Positions 37,910-50,398 of a DNA stretch of 64,000 nt are shown here, piece after piece. Position 1 is the first letter of the stretch; the number at the start of each line of letters is the position of its first letter. The notes beneath the pieces were generated by a model, which was not told the origin of the DNA, searched no databases, and worked only from the letters and a program-made list of their open reading frames with translations. This DNA comes from Primulina eburnea (taxonomy: Eukaryota; Streptophyta; Magnoliopsida; Lamiales; Gesneriaceae): contig NC_133104.1 of the NCBI RefSeq assembly GCF_022965805.1, positions 36,190,682 to 36,254,681 of the forward strand. Direction: 5' to 3'. The position numbers were made by a program, and so were the translations under genes.

Positions 37910-40085
37910 AGAGCAGATGAACTTTTATTCAGCGGGGATTTGGCCTTATGGCCATTTTATCATATGTTTCCTTTTGGTTATCCTTACTTGAGTACTATGA
38001 AATATGGTAGCAAAAGTGGGCTCCACAACCACTTTTGTGAGTTAATTTATTGTTTGAATAATAGCATGTCGAGAGATGGGTCTCTCTATTCTTGAAAAGA
38101 GATTTTAAACGTGGGGAGTTGGCCAGGTGTCCACTTGTGCATACATTTTGATTGATGTTTTTATTGAATGTTATGAGAAATCATGGATAAAGTAGGCTTA
38201 CTAGCCACTATTGTACATATTTTGTCATTTGTTTCAAGACTCTACGTGACGTGGGCCTTAGGGGCACTTACGTAAATATTTGTTTTGCGTTTCAATAATG
38301 AAAATATTCAAATAAAAATTGGCGCCAGTGGGCCACTTTTATCATATTGGATGTTTCCTGTTCATCACAAAATCGATTAAAGGAATGATAAGGTGTGGGG
38401 AGTTGGGCAAGCCGATTTATATTACAAGCCATGTAATAAGGGAGTTGTTTGGATTAACTAAGAATAAACCACCAACACCCAACATCACATTCAACCCATC
38501 TCCACTCCCAAACAACATCCAACAATCATAATGACAAACCAACGGTCAATAGATAGAGAGCGGAGCCACCGCATGCAAGAACAATAAGTAGACGTGTATG
38601 TAGGGAAAGGGTCCAACTGAAGTGCAATGCATGCAAATGGCTTCTTGGGTAGGGGGAATGTGACCCAAGTGATGTGCAACACACAAATAAAATATTAAAG
38701 TTATCTCTTGGCTGCCAATTCATGGTCATATGCATATTCCTTGAAAAAGGGAGCCAGTGATTTAGCCGGAGTTATGCCAACACATGGCTTGAATCAGTTG
38801 TTTATCAGTGGGGTGCACAAAACCACCCAACTCTCCACAGGAACTCGATACTAGCAAAGAAACAAAGGGTAGCGGCATGTAAACATCTACAAGGAGCCAA
38901 TATAGAAATAACATATAGTGCAAAACCAGTCGTCATTCCCTCATATTTCTCTAGGAGAGTCAAAGTACCTCAAGGTTAATCGTACAAAGCAGAAAGAAGT
39001 AAAGAGTCTACTCCAATCAAGACAACAAGAATTTTCAGGGAACCGAATAGCATCACATAGTACTCAAGACAAATGGAGAGAGATTACTAATAGCTGTAGA
39101 TGAAGCGAAAACAACAGAAGAGAAATCTTGTTTGGCCGTGGTAGTCGCAAAACCATGGCTCGAGAATGGAGTAGTGTTTTCTTTTGCAGGGAAGGGAAAA
39201 CTAAAACCCAATTGAACTCCAGTGGAAAATCCAGAAGCAACATCAAAAGGAAACGACGAGCAGATTCTAATAGAAGCAGTGGTGAACCGGGGAGCCATGG
39301 CAGTTGGGGCGTCGGTCTAGCCGAGAATGACAACAACAAAATTTTAATGTATTCTTGTTTGGGAAAATTCACATACACCATTAAGACACAATGATGGGCA
39401 AAGTGACTTCTTGGTTGGAACAACTAACGTAAGATGCAGCAATTATCTGGTAGGGATTGACGGTACTGGTCATGGTCGACGGGGAGTTAATCTTGGTGGA
39501 ATAGATGGAGTTAAGCTTGGTGTTGGTTTTTACTCAGTTTACTCATTGCTGAGAAGATTATTGTAACTACTAAGCATAACGATGATGAGCAATATGTATG
39601 GGAGTGCCAAGCTGGTGGCTCATTCATTGTTACCATATATGCTTCATGTGAAAACCTGGGGAAGGGTTACTGAGATTACCCTCCATCTCAAAGAGGACTA
39701 GCTTGAATACCTTGAGGAACGCAGGCTGAAAATTTTGGTCAATAATTACTTTGAGTTTATTAACTACCCAAACTCGCTTCGGGCGGAAAAGACTATAAAA
39801 AGAAGATCTCTGACGACAAGGATGAGGAAGGAAAGGTTGAAGACAGAGAAAGAAGAAGAAAGCAAGCTAGAGAGTTTTTGAATTTGAAGAGTGTACAGAA
39901 GAAGCGCAACAGACAGTGGTGAGGAGTTTGAAGTCCAATAGTGAATGGACTCGGGTGCTCGGCCCACCACTACAAGCCCAACTCACAGAAAAATAATCAT
40001 GGGTCGCTACAAATGAATGAGTTTGAACTTGGCTAATATGCAAGCATTTTGGCCCAATGGGCCAATGCTTGCGGAAGGCATTTTT
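37910..40085. other. Non-coding remainder of the Tat/Ogre-like element
   Basis: No convincing coding sequence remains. A second primer-site-like motif, ATTGGCGCCAGTGGG, lies at 38318-38332 after an LTR-end-like stretch. This suggests that pieces of a second related element are fused here. Short frames in 38300-39400 show no family resemblance. Confidence 0.5.
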
Positions 40086-40195
40086 TAGGGGCATATTTTA
40101 ATTAGACCCAAAATTTAATTAAGCCAAAGAAGATAAATGAAAGAATCAGATCAGATAAGAAGTTCATTAATTCAAAATTTATTTGATCATTCCAT
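40086..40195 (+). mobile_element. 3' LTR fragment of the Tat/Ogre-like element
   Basis: About 110 bp match the start of the LTR at 33659 (gcatatttaattaggcccaaa, with differences) and then diverge, so the 3' LTR is truncated. The purine-rich 'gcggaagg' just before may be the remains of a polypurine tract. Confidence 0.65.
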
Positions 40196-40199
40196 TATC

Positions 40200-41100
40200 T
40201 TTTTATCTGATTTCAGTCGGCAACTTCTCCCACGATCCTTGCATGTGGATGAGTAGTTGGTTAATCTTCATTTCTTTAGTCGTTAATTTCACACCTTCCT
40301 TATTTCTTAATGGGCCAAATATTTAATTTTTGGTCAGTAGTTATGCCATATTGACTAGATAAATCCTTTCAGTTCAGCGTTGCTCACGATCTCATTCTAG
40401 ACCCAAAGTTCGATTTCCCTGAGTTGGATGATGGATTTTGGGAACATGAGGCAAACAATAAAAACTTGATCTTTCACCAATGGCATCTTAATTTCCCTAT
40501 CTTTGAACCTTGGTTAGAATATGATGCAAACCATCTCTAAGAAGGCCTGAGCATTAGCAGAGGAGTTTACGACAAAGAATGTCCACAATGAGGACTTGTT
40601 ACCTACCATGACTTTGTCCGGCTAAACCCTCAAAACCTTGTGGTTTTCTTTGTAAATGCTGCTATTGCTACCTTGGTCAGAATTAGATCCTCCGTATAGA
40701 TTTCTCCAAACTTCGTAACATTTAACACATTCATAGTAGATCCATTGTATATTTGACACTGGTTTCTCATTTACATTTGCAACTTTGAACTTCAAATAAA
40801 TATTCATCCAATTTTCTTCATATTTACTTACATAATTTATTTCTATCTACCTAAACAAATTTATGAATAAACCTACAAAATGATTTGAATTATAATACAT
40901 TTATGTAATGTATATATATTTATGTAATGAAATCATTCAAGACCACCATGAGGAGCGCCACCGAGAAAAATGTCGCCATTAACATAGGGAGAGAAGACAC
41001 AATGACCACGTCAACGTTATGGACTTCATGAACATCGGACCTCCGCCCCTTACCGGCGAGGAAGGTGAAGATGTGACCGGGGTAGGGTTGGAACACACAG
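40200..41100. other. Unassigned spacer
   Basis: A mix of short open stretches and AT-rich DNA. A phase near 40400-40540 reads as DPKFDFPELDDGFWEHE with stops soon after, perhaps another retroelement trace. Nothing firm. Confidence 0.3.
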
Positions 41101-42592
41101 AGCAATGTTTTCACGCCTTCAGGAATGGAGACAAGGAGAAAACAAAGATCACAAATTTCATGATTCAGGGGAATTTCAGGTAGTAGAGAAAAGCCATGTC
41201 AGCTAATTTGATTCAACGGTATGGGTAGTTCCATGACAACATGTACGCCAGGTTTTTCTGACGCACTAATCTTCTCAAGCTCTTTGACAGACAAAAGAGA
41301 CGGAGCTACTGACTCTACAGCAGAGCGATTATTCTATTGAGGATTTCCAGAGGCAATTCCTTGACTTCTTATCATTTGCGCCCCATGTTATTGAGAATTC
41401 TGCAGCTAAGTACTCCATGTTTCTGAGTGGGCTGAATCATGATATCTATGACCGTTTTATAGTAAATGACAATCCAAATTCGTATGAGGGACTTATTAAC
41501 CATTGCCGACAAGCTGAGATTAGAATTGATAGGGTAAAGATAAAACAATGGTAACCAGGATCTAGTTTATAGGGACCCAGTGGATAGGGATCTCAGCGGT
41601 TTCGTTGAGCCCAGGGCCAAGTTTTCGCACTTAACATGGAGAAAGCGGATGCCGAGAATGAGAGAAGGCAGGTACATTAATGTTAGGTGGTATTTCTACA
41701 TGTGTTCTAATAGTTACAGAGCATCACATTCATTAATATCATCTTGGTTTGTCAAGAAGTATAAGTTACCTTATATTTCCTTAGATGTTATGATGTCTGT
41801 ATCTATATTTATGGGTTTAGAAGTTATTTCTAAATGCCTAGTGTTAGAATGCCTTCTAGAGTTTGAAAGGAAATATTGTTCACGAATACGATGATTCTTT
41901 CCATGGATCACTTCGATTGCATCATAGGCATTGAATTTTTGACCAAGTATAGAGCAACGGTAGATTTATGTCAAATACTTTTCCAGTTTCATCCAGAGGG
42001 AGATGAAAGTTGGTCCTTCTATGGCGAAAGAGCTCGACCTCTTGTGCTAATGTTTTCTGCATTGAAAGTGCAGTGTGATTTAGAGAAAGTAGGGGAATGT
42101 TACCTTATATACACCATAGACATGTCAACAGAAAGTGATGATGACCAGAACATCCCAATAGTGGTTGCATTTCCCGACGTGTTTCTCGATGAAATTCCAG
42201 TCTTACCTCAAACTCGAGAAGTAAAATTTGGGATTGAATTAATATAAGGGACGTTCTTTTTCTAGAGCACCCTATTGGTTAGCACCATCAGAAATGTGAG
42301 AGTTGAAGTAACATTTGAATGATCTACTGTATAAGGATATATTTCGACCCATCGTTTCTCCTCGGGGAGCACCGATTCTATTTGAGAAAAAGAAATATGG
42401 TTTGATTAGGCTCTATATAGAATACAGACAATTGAACCGTGTTAAAGTCAAAAATAAGTATCTTTTGCCTCACATTAATGACTTGTTTGATAGATTGCAA
42501 GTGTTTTCCGTTTATTCGAAGATAGACATGAGATAGGACCAATTGCAAGTTAGGCAAGAGGATATTCAGAAGACAATACTCAAACAAGATAT
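41100..42592 (+). pseudogene. Ty3/gypsy gag-pol fragment, decayed and truncated
   Basis: 41290-41540 reads as retrotransposon gag (a segment like SIEDFQRQFLDFLSFAP and FLSGLNHDIYDRF). 41876-42247 holds the post-protease segment MDHFDCIIGIEFLTKYRA and the lead-in to reverse transcriptase. 42315-42590 starts the reverse transcriptase palm ([13 protein letters not shown] ... [11 protein letters not shown]) with a stop after it. The fragment is cut at 42592 by the LTR beginning TGTTAGAG. Between gag and 41876 the zinc knuckle and protease are lost. Confidence 0.75.
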
Positions 42593-43850
42593 TGTTAGAG
42601 TATGCATCCAACAAGCCAACTGTAGGCTTATGATTTATTGACTCTTAACTACAAACGATATTTATTTTAATGATATTTACATTTTATTTATCTTGGCATT
42701 TACTTTATCTGTATACCCATGCAAACTGCATAAATAAAGACCTTGAACATAGTATGGTACAATGAGATCCTACATATAATGGCGATCATGAAACAAATTT
42801 AAAATTTACTGTATGTTCTAAACATGTTCATATCCAATTCAAAAGCCTAGAATAAGGATAAAAGTCGTTCGTGCTCAAAACTAATACTTGTGATGTTGTG
42901 TACCACGTTATCATTCGTATGGACATACAGATATCCAATCATACAAGATGGGTGATCAAATGATGGGTCACTGAATAAAACTCCATCGGACTTCCCAAGT
43001 AGTTATTATTTATCGAGTGGATAAGTCTGAGGTTATATTTGTACATCATTTTTGTCCTTATGACCCGAGACAACAAGAGGCTCTACGTACCGGTATTGCA
43101 CTTTGATTTGTTTTCCAGCTATGCGAGGGTTATCAAATGACGAGATTAGGTGTGATATCGACATAAGTAGGAGCATGTGCATTGTACTTGGAATTCACCG
43201 CTCAACTTCGGGTTTGGATAGTCTATGTGATATGATGAGTTAATAGTGCAATCATTCTTTGTCGGAGTATGAAATGTGATTTATGGTAAAGTGGTTCCCC
43301 AGTTACACATTGGATGCCAATATGATCACTCAAATATACATCACATTGTTATCAAATTCATACGCAACCCTATGTAGACCAACGATCGCATATTCAATTG
43401 GGATATATGAGATGCAAAGACAGTATTGTATGCTAACCATAACCTAATGGTTCTTGTAGGCACTGTCACTGATACCTATGGAATCATGAGACAATGCTAC
43501 TAGACGTTTTTACTATGATTCAATGGGTGCACGGAGAAATTATTTCTTACATTCTTATGATCAAAGGGTTGATGCATAGAATGGGGTTAATTAAGAGAAG
43601 CTCAATAAAGTACACGTGTTGTCCTTAATCACATAAGTTTTGAACCATTACTAGTTATATCCCTAAATAATTGAGGGCCACTCAAGTATTGATTTGTGTA
43701 TGCTCGTTGAGATAATCAAATTTAAGGAGTTGAATTTGTGATTAACGTTTGATACAGATCAAATGTTTGGTTTGTAAAAAAGTTTATAAGCAGATTCCAT
43801 ATTTTAAAGTTTTGATATTTAGCACGACTACTAAAATTTTGAAGAGAGTG
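42593..43850 (+). mobile_element. Copia-type LTR or LTR-containing insertion
   Basis: It begins TGTTAGAGTATGCATCCAAC directly inside reverse transcriptase coding DNA. The body has the 'gtggataagtctgaggttat' and 'gacccgagacaa' words typical of a widespread plant Copia LTR. The right boundary is not clear and no partner LTR or coding region is seen. The right limit given is approximate. Confidence 0.5.
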
Positions 43851-43899
43851 CAAGTGGTAAAATTTTGTGAAGTTAATTCAAAATTGGTAGCTGCCAAAA

Positions 43900-45000
43900 A
43901 TTTGATTCAGTGAATATTTTACTTTCACCAAGTTGAATTTGATCAAGCTGACTTTTGACTAGTCGACTTTTATAGAGTTGATCTGACAAGTTGATTTTGG
44001 ACAATTGAATTTTGGCTCAACGGTTTCAAAATTTGATCTTTGCATCATTATAACTAGTTCTTGCGCTCGTCACGTCGGATGATATTGGATCATCAATGAG
44101 GATTGTGATAAAACTACGATAACAGTTTGCTTGATATATTAGCTTGGAGTATATTTATGAAAGTCTAACTAGCAGGATTCTTAGTAGACAAAATATCAAG
44201 TAAGAGTTTTGACTCATTGGACTGGAGTTTCCTTATAAGACTCTAACTAGGAATTTTGACATATTGAATTGAAGTGTCCTAATCAAACATTATCTAGTAG
44301 AGAAAAAGAGCATGCCAACTGCTTAGTATAGAAGCAAATTCTCAATGTGTGAGAGAACTTACGTGTTGTATTCATAGTTCAGTTCTCAAACACACAATCA
44401 CTCACATATACAGAGAGTTGAGCTTATTGACTAACTGAATGAGCCTCGCACAAAGACGTAAAATTTGTGTATGTAGTCTTTGACACATAGACGTTAAACA
44501 AGTATTGGCTGAAAAGTGTTACCTTCAGTCTAGGCTAGGAGTTCAGTTAGGCAGTATGGTAAGTCCTAAGCTGAGTGTGTTTGTACAAAGTGTTGTATAA
44601 ATCAAAGTCTTTTAGTGGAACCTACCCGAGGTAATAGAAAGTGTGACGTAGGAGCAGTTGAAATCTCATAACATCCATAAACATATCTTGTGTTATTAAT
44701 TGTTTAACTATTGTTTTAAAATTATTTTGATCAGTTCGAGCAGTTATCAGTTCAGTTCTCGCCATAACTAAACTGATATATGCAAGAATTGATCCCCTTT
44801 ATATCAGTTAATCAGTTTACACAAGTTAAAAGCTTTAAACTGATTAGCTTTCATACGAAGGATTATTTCAAGTATTTTTCGCTTGGTTTAAAATCAACTC
44901 GATCTAATTCATCGGTGTTTACATTCTTATAACACGAGCTATTGCAGCTCATTGAGAATATTGTGTTTGAAACACCTTCAAAGGTGCCCGAACCGATCCA
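43900..45000 (+). mobile_element. Copia-type (SIRE-like) LTR, plus orientation, second copy
   Basis: From about 44330 it follows the LTR at 24185-25560 closely (auctioned words: gtatgtagtctttgacacat, gtgacgtaggagcagttg, gagctattgcagctcattg). It ends near 44995 where that LTR also ends. The left part (43900-44330) is divergent, with 'aagttga' words. No internal domain follows. Confidence 0.6.
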
Positions 45001-45263
45001 TCAATTACCAAACAAACATGATTCATTAATGTAAACAACAAAAGCGATTAAAAACTTTATTTTTTGGGCCAATAGAAATTTTTTCATGACCTCCCCATAA
45101 GTAGGACATCCCAAAAGTTTTCAAAAAACATTTATATACTCGAAATAAAGTCATAGCATCAATTCACAAAACTACAGCTGCATTATCCAGGACTAACACA
45201 TGCATAGCCAACAAGGCTCGATCAAACAACTATCAATCCAAAAAATCGTAAAAATAACAGTAT

Positions 45264-45567
45264 TGTTGGGTGAAATAATTGTCCCTGTTTGTTAGAGCGA
45301 TCGAACCATGATGCTTGAGTTGCTTTGCGGTTTGAAAGATTTGAGTTGCACCATTACAACCAGCTATAGATTTTGGTAAAATGATAAGTGCCCGTTCCTA
45401 CAATTGGTATCAGAGCCAAGGTCACTAGTTCGATTCTCATTGATGACAATGAGTGTAATTATTGGGAGGGAGATTGTTGGCTGCAATAATTGTGTCTACT
45501 TGGTAGAGCGATCGAACCGTGATACTTGAGCTGATATGTAGTTTAAAAGGTTTGAGTTGCACCATGA
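45264..45567 (+). mobile_element. TRIM (terminal-repeat retrotransposon in miniature)
   Basis: Two short LTRs face the same way: LTR1 45264-45402 (139 bp, TGTTGGGTG...CCTACA) and a truncated LTR2 from 45475 (TGTTGGCTGC). Between them lie only a primer site TGGTATCAGAGCC (45405-45417, initiator tRNA-Met) and a polypurine tract GGGAGGGAGA (45464-45473). No protein is encoded, so it needs enzymes from another element. LTR2 loses homology near 45567, where another LTR-like block starts. Confidence 0.88.
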
Positions 45568-46590
45568 TAGGATCGATTAGGGGGTAATCGTCGAGCTAAA
45601 ATAGCTCGGTTCTTGAAATATTGAACATCGATGAATTAAATTGAGTTTGGTGTTCAAACCAAGCGGAAGACACTCCAAATAATCCTTTATAGAAACCGAT
45701 TAAATATTTTGTAAAGCATTTAAAATATATGCGAGTTGAATAAGTAAAAATATTTTGGTTGAAGCATTTTATCAAACACTTGGTTTGCAATATTTTATTT
45801 GAAGGACACATAAAATGCTTCAACAATGCATCTTTAAAAATATAGAATGTGATAAGTAAATGCAATAAACAAATAGACACGAATTTGTTTATGGATGTTC
45901 GGAGACTTCAATTGATCCTACGTTTGATCTTCAAGATGTTGTATTTATAAGCCTCAACAATGATATATACGTTAGACACAAGAATATGACCGTTTGGAAA
46001 GTTTATGTACTGTTTCTGAAATTGCAATGGTCAAATTCGTCTTACTGGGCATTTTCCCGATTGGTCAACTCAACTGGTCGTTCAGTTCAACTGGTCAGCA
46101 GCTGGTTCAGTTCAGTTGGTCAGCAGCTGGTTCGGTTCGGTTCAGTTTAGTTCAACCGGTTCGGTTGGTCTAGTTCAGTTGATCAGCAACTGTTCAGTTC
46201 AGCTGGTCTGGTTCAGTTGATCAGCAGCTGATTCAGTTCAGCTGGTGTGCTGAAATCAGCCTAACTGATTTCAGTTTGTGCAGAACCAGTAGCTTCATCG
46301 TCATTTATTAGCATCTTAAGCTTCGATTCAGACTTTGACTTCTGAAGATGATTTGTAGATCTTTGTCTTATCTTTCCAACGCATATTAAATCGCTTCATT
46401 TCGATAACCGAGCTAAGAGATATGAACAACATAGCGCAACTGTCAAACTCAACTGATTGTTGTTTTCGTGTGATCTGTTTGGTAATTCAGCGATAAATTA
46501 GACCATGATAACATCCGATTTTGCCCAACTGATGTGAAATACGACTTGTTCCAAATTAAGTTTTCTGATCAGTCTAGCTGACGGATTTTC
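45568..46590 (-). mobile_element. Copia-type LTR, minus orientation, divergent copy
   Basis: It shares with the LTR at 55565 the run of 'gatgaattaa...caagcggaag' (about 45630-45670) and the block of CAGTT/CAACTG words (about 46060-46260, with 'tggtcagcagctggttcag' repeated). It cuts LTR2 of the TRIM, so it inserted or recombined after it. The right boundary is uncertain. Confidence 0.5.
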
Positions 46591-46592
46591 AT

Positions 46593-46841
46593 TTGGATCA
46601 TCCAGTTGAGAGATATCATCAAAACATCAGAATGAAGAAGGATCTTTATAAGAATATTGGATGTTCTGATTCTAAATCAGATAAATCAATAGCTTCTGAA
46701 TCAAGCGAGAACCAATTTATCCATCTCATGAAAATGCAAGATGCACAAGACCCAGAAGAAGATATTCCTAAAATCTCTCATATCAACAACATTTTTGAAA
46801 ATCTAAAGAATTCCAGAAAAGATAATATTAAAGATGATTAG
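46593..46841 (+). pseudogene. C-terminal end of an upstream pararetrovirus-like frame (uncertain)
   Basis: An 82-codon, Lys/Asp/Ser-rich frame ends just before the promoter-like region of the endogenous pararetrovirus. By position it could be the tail of the last viral frame upstream of the intergenic region. It has no recognisable domain, and its first codons may belong to the neighbouring LTR. Confidence 0.3.
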
Positions 46842-46859
46842 GACATTCATCTTTAATAT

Positions 46860-47766
46860 TGATTGAACATCATAAGTTGGTGGAATATCACAAGTTGGTG
46901 GAATATCACTGTTCAGTTTTTGACTTCGGTGACCATGTGACTATTTGCTTTTAAAAAGCATGGTACTGTTTATATTTTTAGTTGGAATCCGATGTTTCAT
47001 GTCTGGCTCTTCCTTCTATAAGTAAGATGTTTTGTGTTCTTAGAGGAACACGGTCGAGTTTATTCCCCTCTATTCCCTTCTTGTAAACAACCCTTCTGAA
47101 TAAATAAAAGCTTCAAGTCTTCTGATTACAACTTTGTAAGTTTTATTATTGTTTTATTTTCTGTTTTTATTTATTGTTTTAATTTTTATATTTCATAGAT
47201 TAGCCTGAATGACAGGTTAAAGCATTCGTGCTAAATTATTACATTGCTATGACATGATCTATAGTTATTTGTAACCTGGAATTAAATTGAGATAATAAAA
47301 TATTTATTTAAATCTTTGGAATTTAATGTAATGTAAGAGTCATTGGTTAGAACACATAAGGTAAAAAGATGAACCAATAAATGGTGAACACAAGGTTCGA
47401 GTTTAACCAGGAAATAACAAATTCATGTTATAGCCCTTCAGCCCGCTTAGCCGAGAAATAGCTTTTAAGGCGTTCATGGGTGATTTTTACGTATTTATCA
47501 TTCTATGAGATCTCGGTAAAATCATCTGTTGTTTAATTTCTTTGGCATATCATTAACAAATCCTTTATGTTTTGTAAAAGTTCCAAATAAGAATCTTATA
47601 TTCATTATTAGTATGGAATTTAAATGTTGCATTTTATTAGCTCAGTATGAGTTGAAAATGGTATATAGGTTGAAAACCAATAACCTCCATGTGTGCGAAA
47701 GCCGCTGAGGAAAATTTTGGTAAAACAACGACACATATCAGATTCACTTTGATTCCAAGCCTCAGA
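46860..47766 (+). promoter_or_regulatory. Intergenic/promoter-like region of an endogenous pararetrovirus
   Basis: Three TGAC words lie at 46921, 46930 and 46938 (spacing 9 and 8 bp), reminiscent of as-1-type activation sites. About 100 bp further is a TATA-like CTATAAGTAAG (47015-47025) and then AATAAA (47099-47104), the order expected of caulimovirid promoter and polyadenylation signals. A leader of roughly 700 bases with many short frames follows, ending at the primer site. Confidence 0.5.
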
Positions 47767-47780
47767 TGGTATCAGAGCCA
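47767..47780 (+). other. Initiator tRNA-Met primer site of the endogenous pararetrovirus
   Basis: TGGTATCAGAGCCA is the conserved minus-strand primer site of Caulimoviridae and of many retrotransposons. It lies 39 bases before the movement-protein-like frame and no LTR end precedes it, which favours a pararetrovirus over an LTR element. Confidence 0.75.
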
Positions 47781-47818
47781 TGGAAATAGTATGGTTAATA
47801 ATTTAACACTTTTATTCA

Positions 47819-48496
47819 ATGAATATTTTCAGTATGAAAGAAACTGTTCAAAACAGTTTAAATGAAGAATATGATTTACCAGAAAATTTAGACTTAACGA
47901 ATAAATGGACTACTCCTAAGATAGAATCTAAAATGATTTATAAGTTAGGAACCTTTGAAAAAATTGGTTTCAAACAAGCAGTTAAAACTACAGAATCTTC
48001 GGTACCTCTTCATAATGAAGAAATGGTTATTAGATTATTAAATAATAAAGATATTTTACATTATAGGAAAAATTACGGATTTATTCATATAGGTTTAATT
48101 CAAATTGCTTTTAGACCTTTAACTTTAGAAGGTTTACCAGAAAGCTTTATAGCAGCTTTAAGAGATGATAGAAATTTAAATTGGAAACAATCTCTTATGA
48201 GAATAATTCAATCTAGTCTGGCACATGGTCCAATATATTTTGATGTTTATCCTAATTTATCTTTATCATTGTCTGACATAAATATATTAGACTCTTTAAC
48301 ATTAAATGTTAAAACACATAGTTATAATTATACTCCTGGAACAGAAGTTATATGTACATGTTATACTATTTATTATAAAACATTATTTACACTAAATCCT
48401 ATGTGTAAAAGAATAGATAAAAAAATAAATGAAACTATTCTTATAGAAACTAATTTTAATAGATCTAATATTACAACTCATAAATCTATAAAATAG
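47819..48496 (+). pseudogene. Endogenous caulimovirid movement-protein-like frame
   Basis: The 225-codon frame resembles the 30K-type movement protein at the start of the polyprotein in several endogenous Caulimoviridae. That protein lines plasmodesmata to move virus between cells. The conserved core of the family, with the predicted beta strands and the Asp-containing turn, spans about residues 60-190. The frame ends at a TAG, beyond which homologous-looking coding continues with further stops, so the copy is broken. It is an old integrated fragment. No capsid, protease or reverse transcriptase is seen in this window. Confidence 0.72.
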
Positions 48497-49080
48497 GAAG
48501 AAATAGAATTTCCAGAAAACTAGATAACTGAACAAGTGTTCCTAGAAATCCTATAATAAATGGGGATTTACAACAAGTTATACAAACTAATGAAGGATAT
48601 GTTCAAATACAGTTCAATAATGAACAAAGAAGATTATTACCATCTTCTGTCATTGCTAGATCAAGATCTAGTCATTCTTTTATTTCACCTCTAGTTATAT
48701 GGTAGATATACCACAAATTCTAGAGCTTCCACTTCTCAAGTAAGAGAAGATTTAGAATCCTCTATACAAGATACAGTAGAAGATTTAATCATAAATCAAA
48801 ATAATATTGTTCATAAAAATAACTTTCAAAAATTTAGAGAAATTGATACATTTTCAGAAATGAATTTTAGTATTTAATGGATAGTAAATCAAAAATAAAT
48901 TTTACTAAAGGTACTATAGCTAGAACCAAGATAAACGCAGAATTTTATTTACCCAAATGAGAATCTTTCAGAGATTGGTATTTTAAAAGTTTCTTTGAAG
49001 AAGAATTTGAATATATTGTTTCAGAATTTTATAAATATTGTGAAAATAAGAATAAATTAATACATTTTGTTTTATAGGTT
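48497..49080 (+). pseudogene. Decayed continuation of the pararetrovirus polyprotein
   Basis: Codon-like composition continues (A-rich, Lys/Asn/Glu-rich) across several stops. The frame at about 48830-49075 reads as a segment found after the movement domain of such polyproteins. Homology fades at about 49080, where AT-rich DNA without frames starts. Confidence 0.5.
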
Positions 49081-49446
49081 TTTTAAAACATTTATTATAG
49101 ATTATATTTCTATACTTGAAAGAAATTAAAAATAATTTATTTTATTTCATTCTCATTTCTTTTGACATCAATCATATGAATGAAATAAACTTACCATTTC
49201 AATCTCTCTCATTTCTTTCTAAAGTTGAATTCGTCATTTTCTTATTACATTTTATAATATACTATATGACAACGACATTGATAATATATCATTAATCGCA
49301 AGATGAACACATTTTCCAATTCATTTTGAGGCTAGCTTCTTTTTTATCTTACTTATCATCATGAACCCATTTTTTGGTCCTGCAATATGATCAATCTAGG
49401 ATTGTTTGCCCACTATAAAAATATATATAAAGTTGTACCGAGCGTT

Positions 49447-49570
49447 TGTTGTTTTACTAAAAAGTATAGTTGGTGGTAACGATTCAACTCAATCTTTTAA
49501 ACTGCGCAATAACTAAAGTATCGCATTTCGATTTCTCTGCTAATAGAGACAATTATTTGATTTCTGCAAT
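49447..49570 (-). mobile_element. Degenerate TRIM LTR
   Basis: On the minus strand this reads TTGCAGAAATCAAATAATTG... and follows the TRIM LTR of 45264 through the 'gcggtttaaaagatttgag' region with many changes. It is an old solo LTR of the same TRIM family. The surrounding 49080-50220 is AT-rich and without genes. Confidence 0.65.
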
Positions 49571-50227
49571 ATAAATTGGAAACAAATTAATTTTTTCAAA
49601 TGAGTTAATTTAAACAAATTTGATTGAGTTTGGTTATTAACTGTGCTACCAAATAATTAAGGTAGACTTGCGGAGAACTATTTATACATTTTTGGGTTCA
49701 ATTGTTATTTTTATTTTGATATAATCAATCCAACGTTTTAAAATTATAATCCTTAATTTTATTTTGTAAAAATGTGTTCAATTTGTCATAAACTTTTTGT
49801 TGTTGACCAGTGTGATTTGTCATTTATTACTACCATAGTTAAAATAAGTGTTTTTTTTATATATTAAAAAAAAAATCAGTTTGTTGTAATTGAGTTTTGA
49901 ACTAGATCTTAATTTAAACTTATATTTTGATGTCAAACATACTATTAATCTACAATTAAAATAAAATGAGTGTGTTAAATTCTAATATTATTCTTGTTAA
50001 AATTTGTCTTACGATAAAACTTTCATGTTAAAAAACTCACAAAATTAATTATCCATATCAAAGAAACATTTTACGATCTTATAGGAATTTTTTCCTTTTG
50101 CCATATACCAATAAATCAAAATCTAATTAACTACAAACCAATTTCACTTGCACTACATTATTTGTCATTCACGAAACAAGAAAAATATTTATTTTTATTC
50201 ATGATCTTCTTTAGACAAAAACTTATG

Positions 50228-50398
50228 TGAAATGGTCTCATATGTCGTATTTTGTGAGACGGATCTCTTATTTGAGTCACCATAAAAAAGTGTTACTTTT
50301 TATGCTAAGAATATTACTTTCTATTGTGAATATCAGTAGTGTTGACCTGTCTCACAGATAAATATTCGTGAGACCGTCTCACAAGAGACATGCTCTCT

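Noticed and set aside
47819..48496. Host 30K-like or active viral gene
   Set aside because: Primer site and promoter-like context point to a pararetrovirus. The stops that follow and the missing replication genes show a dead fragment.
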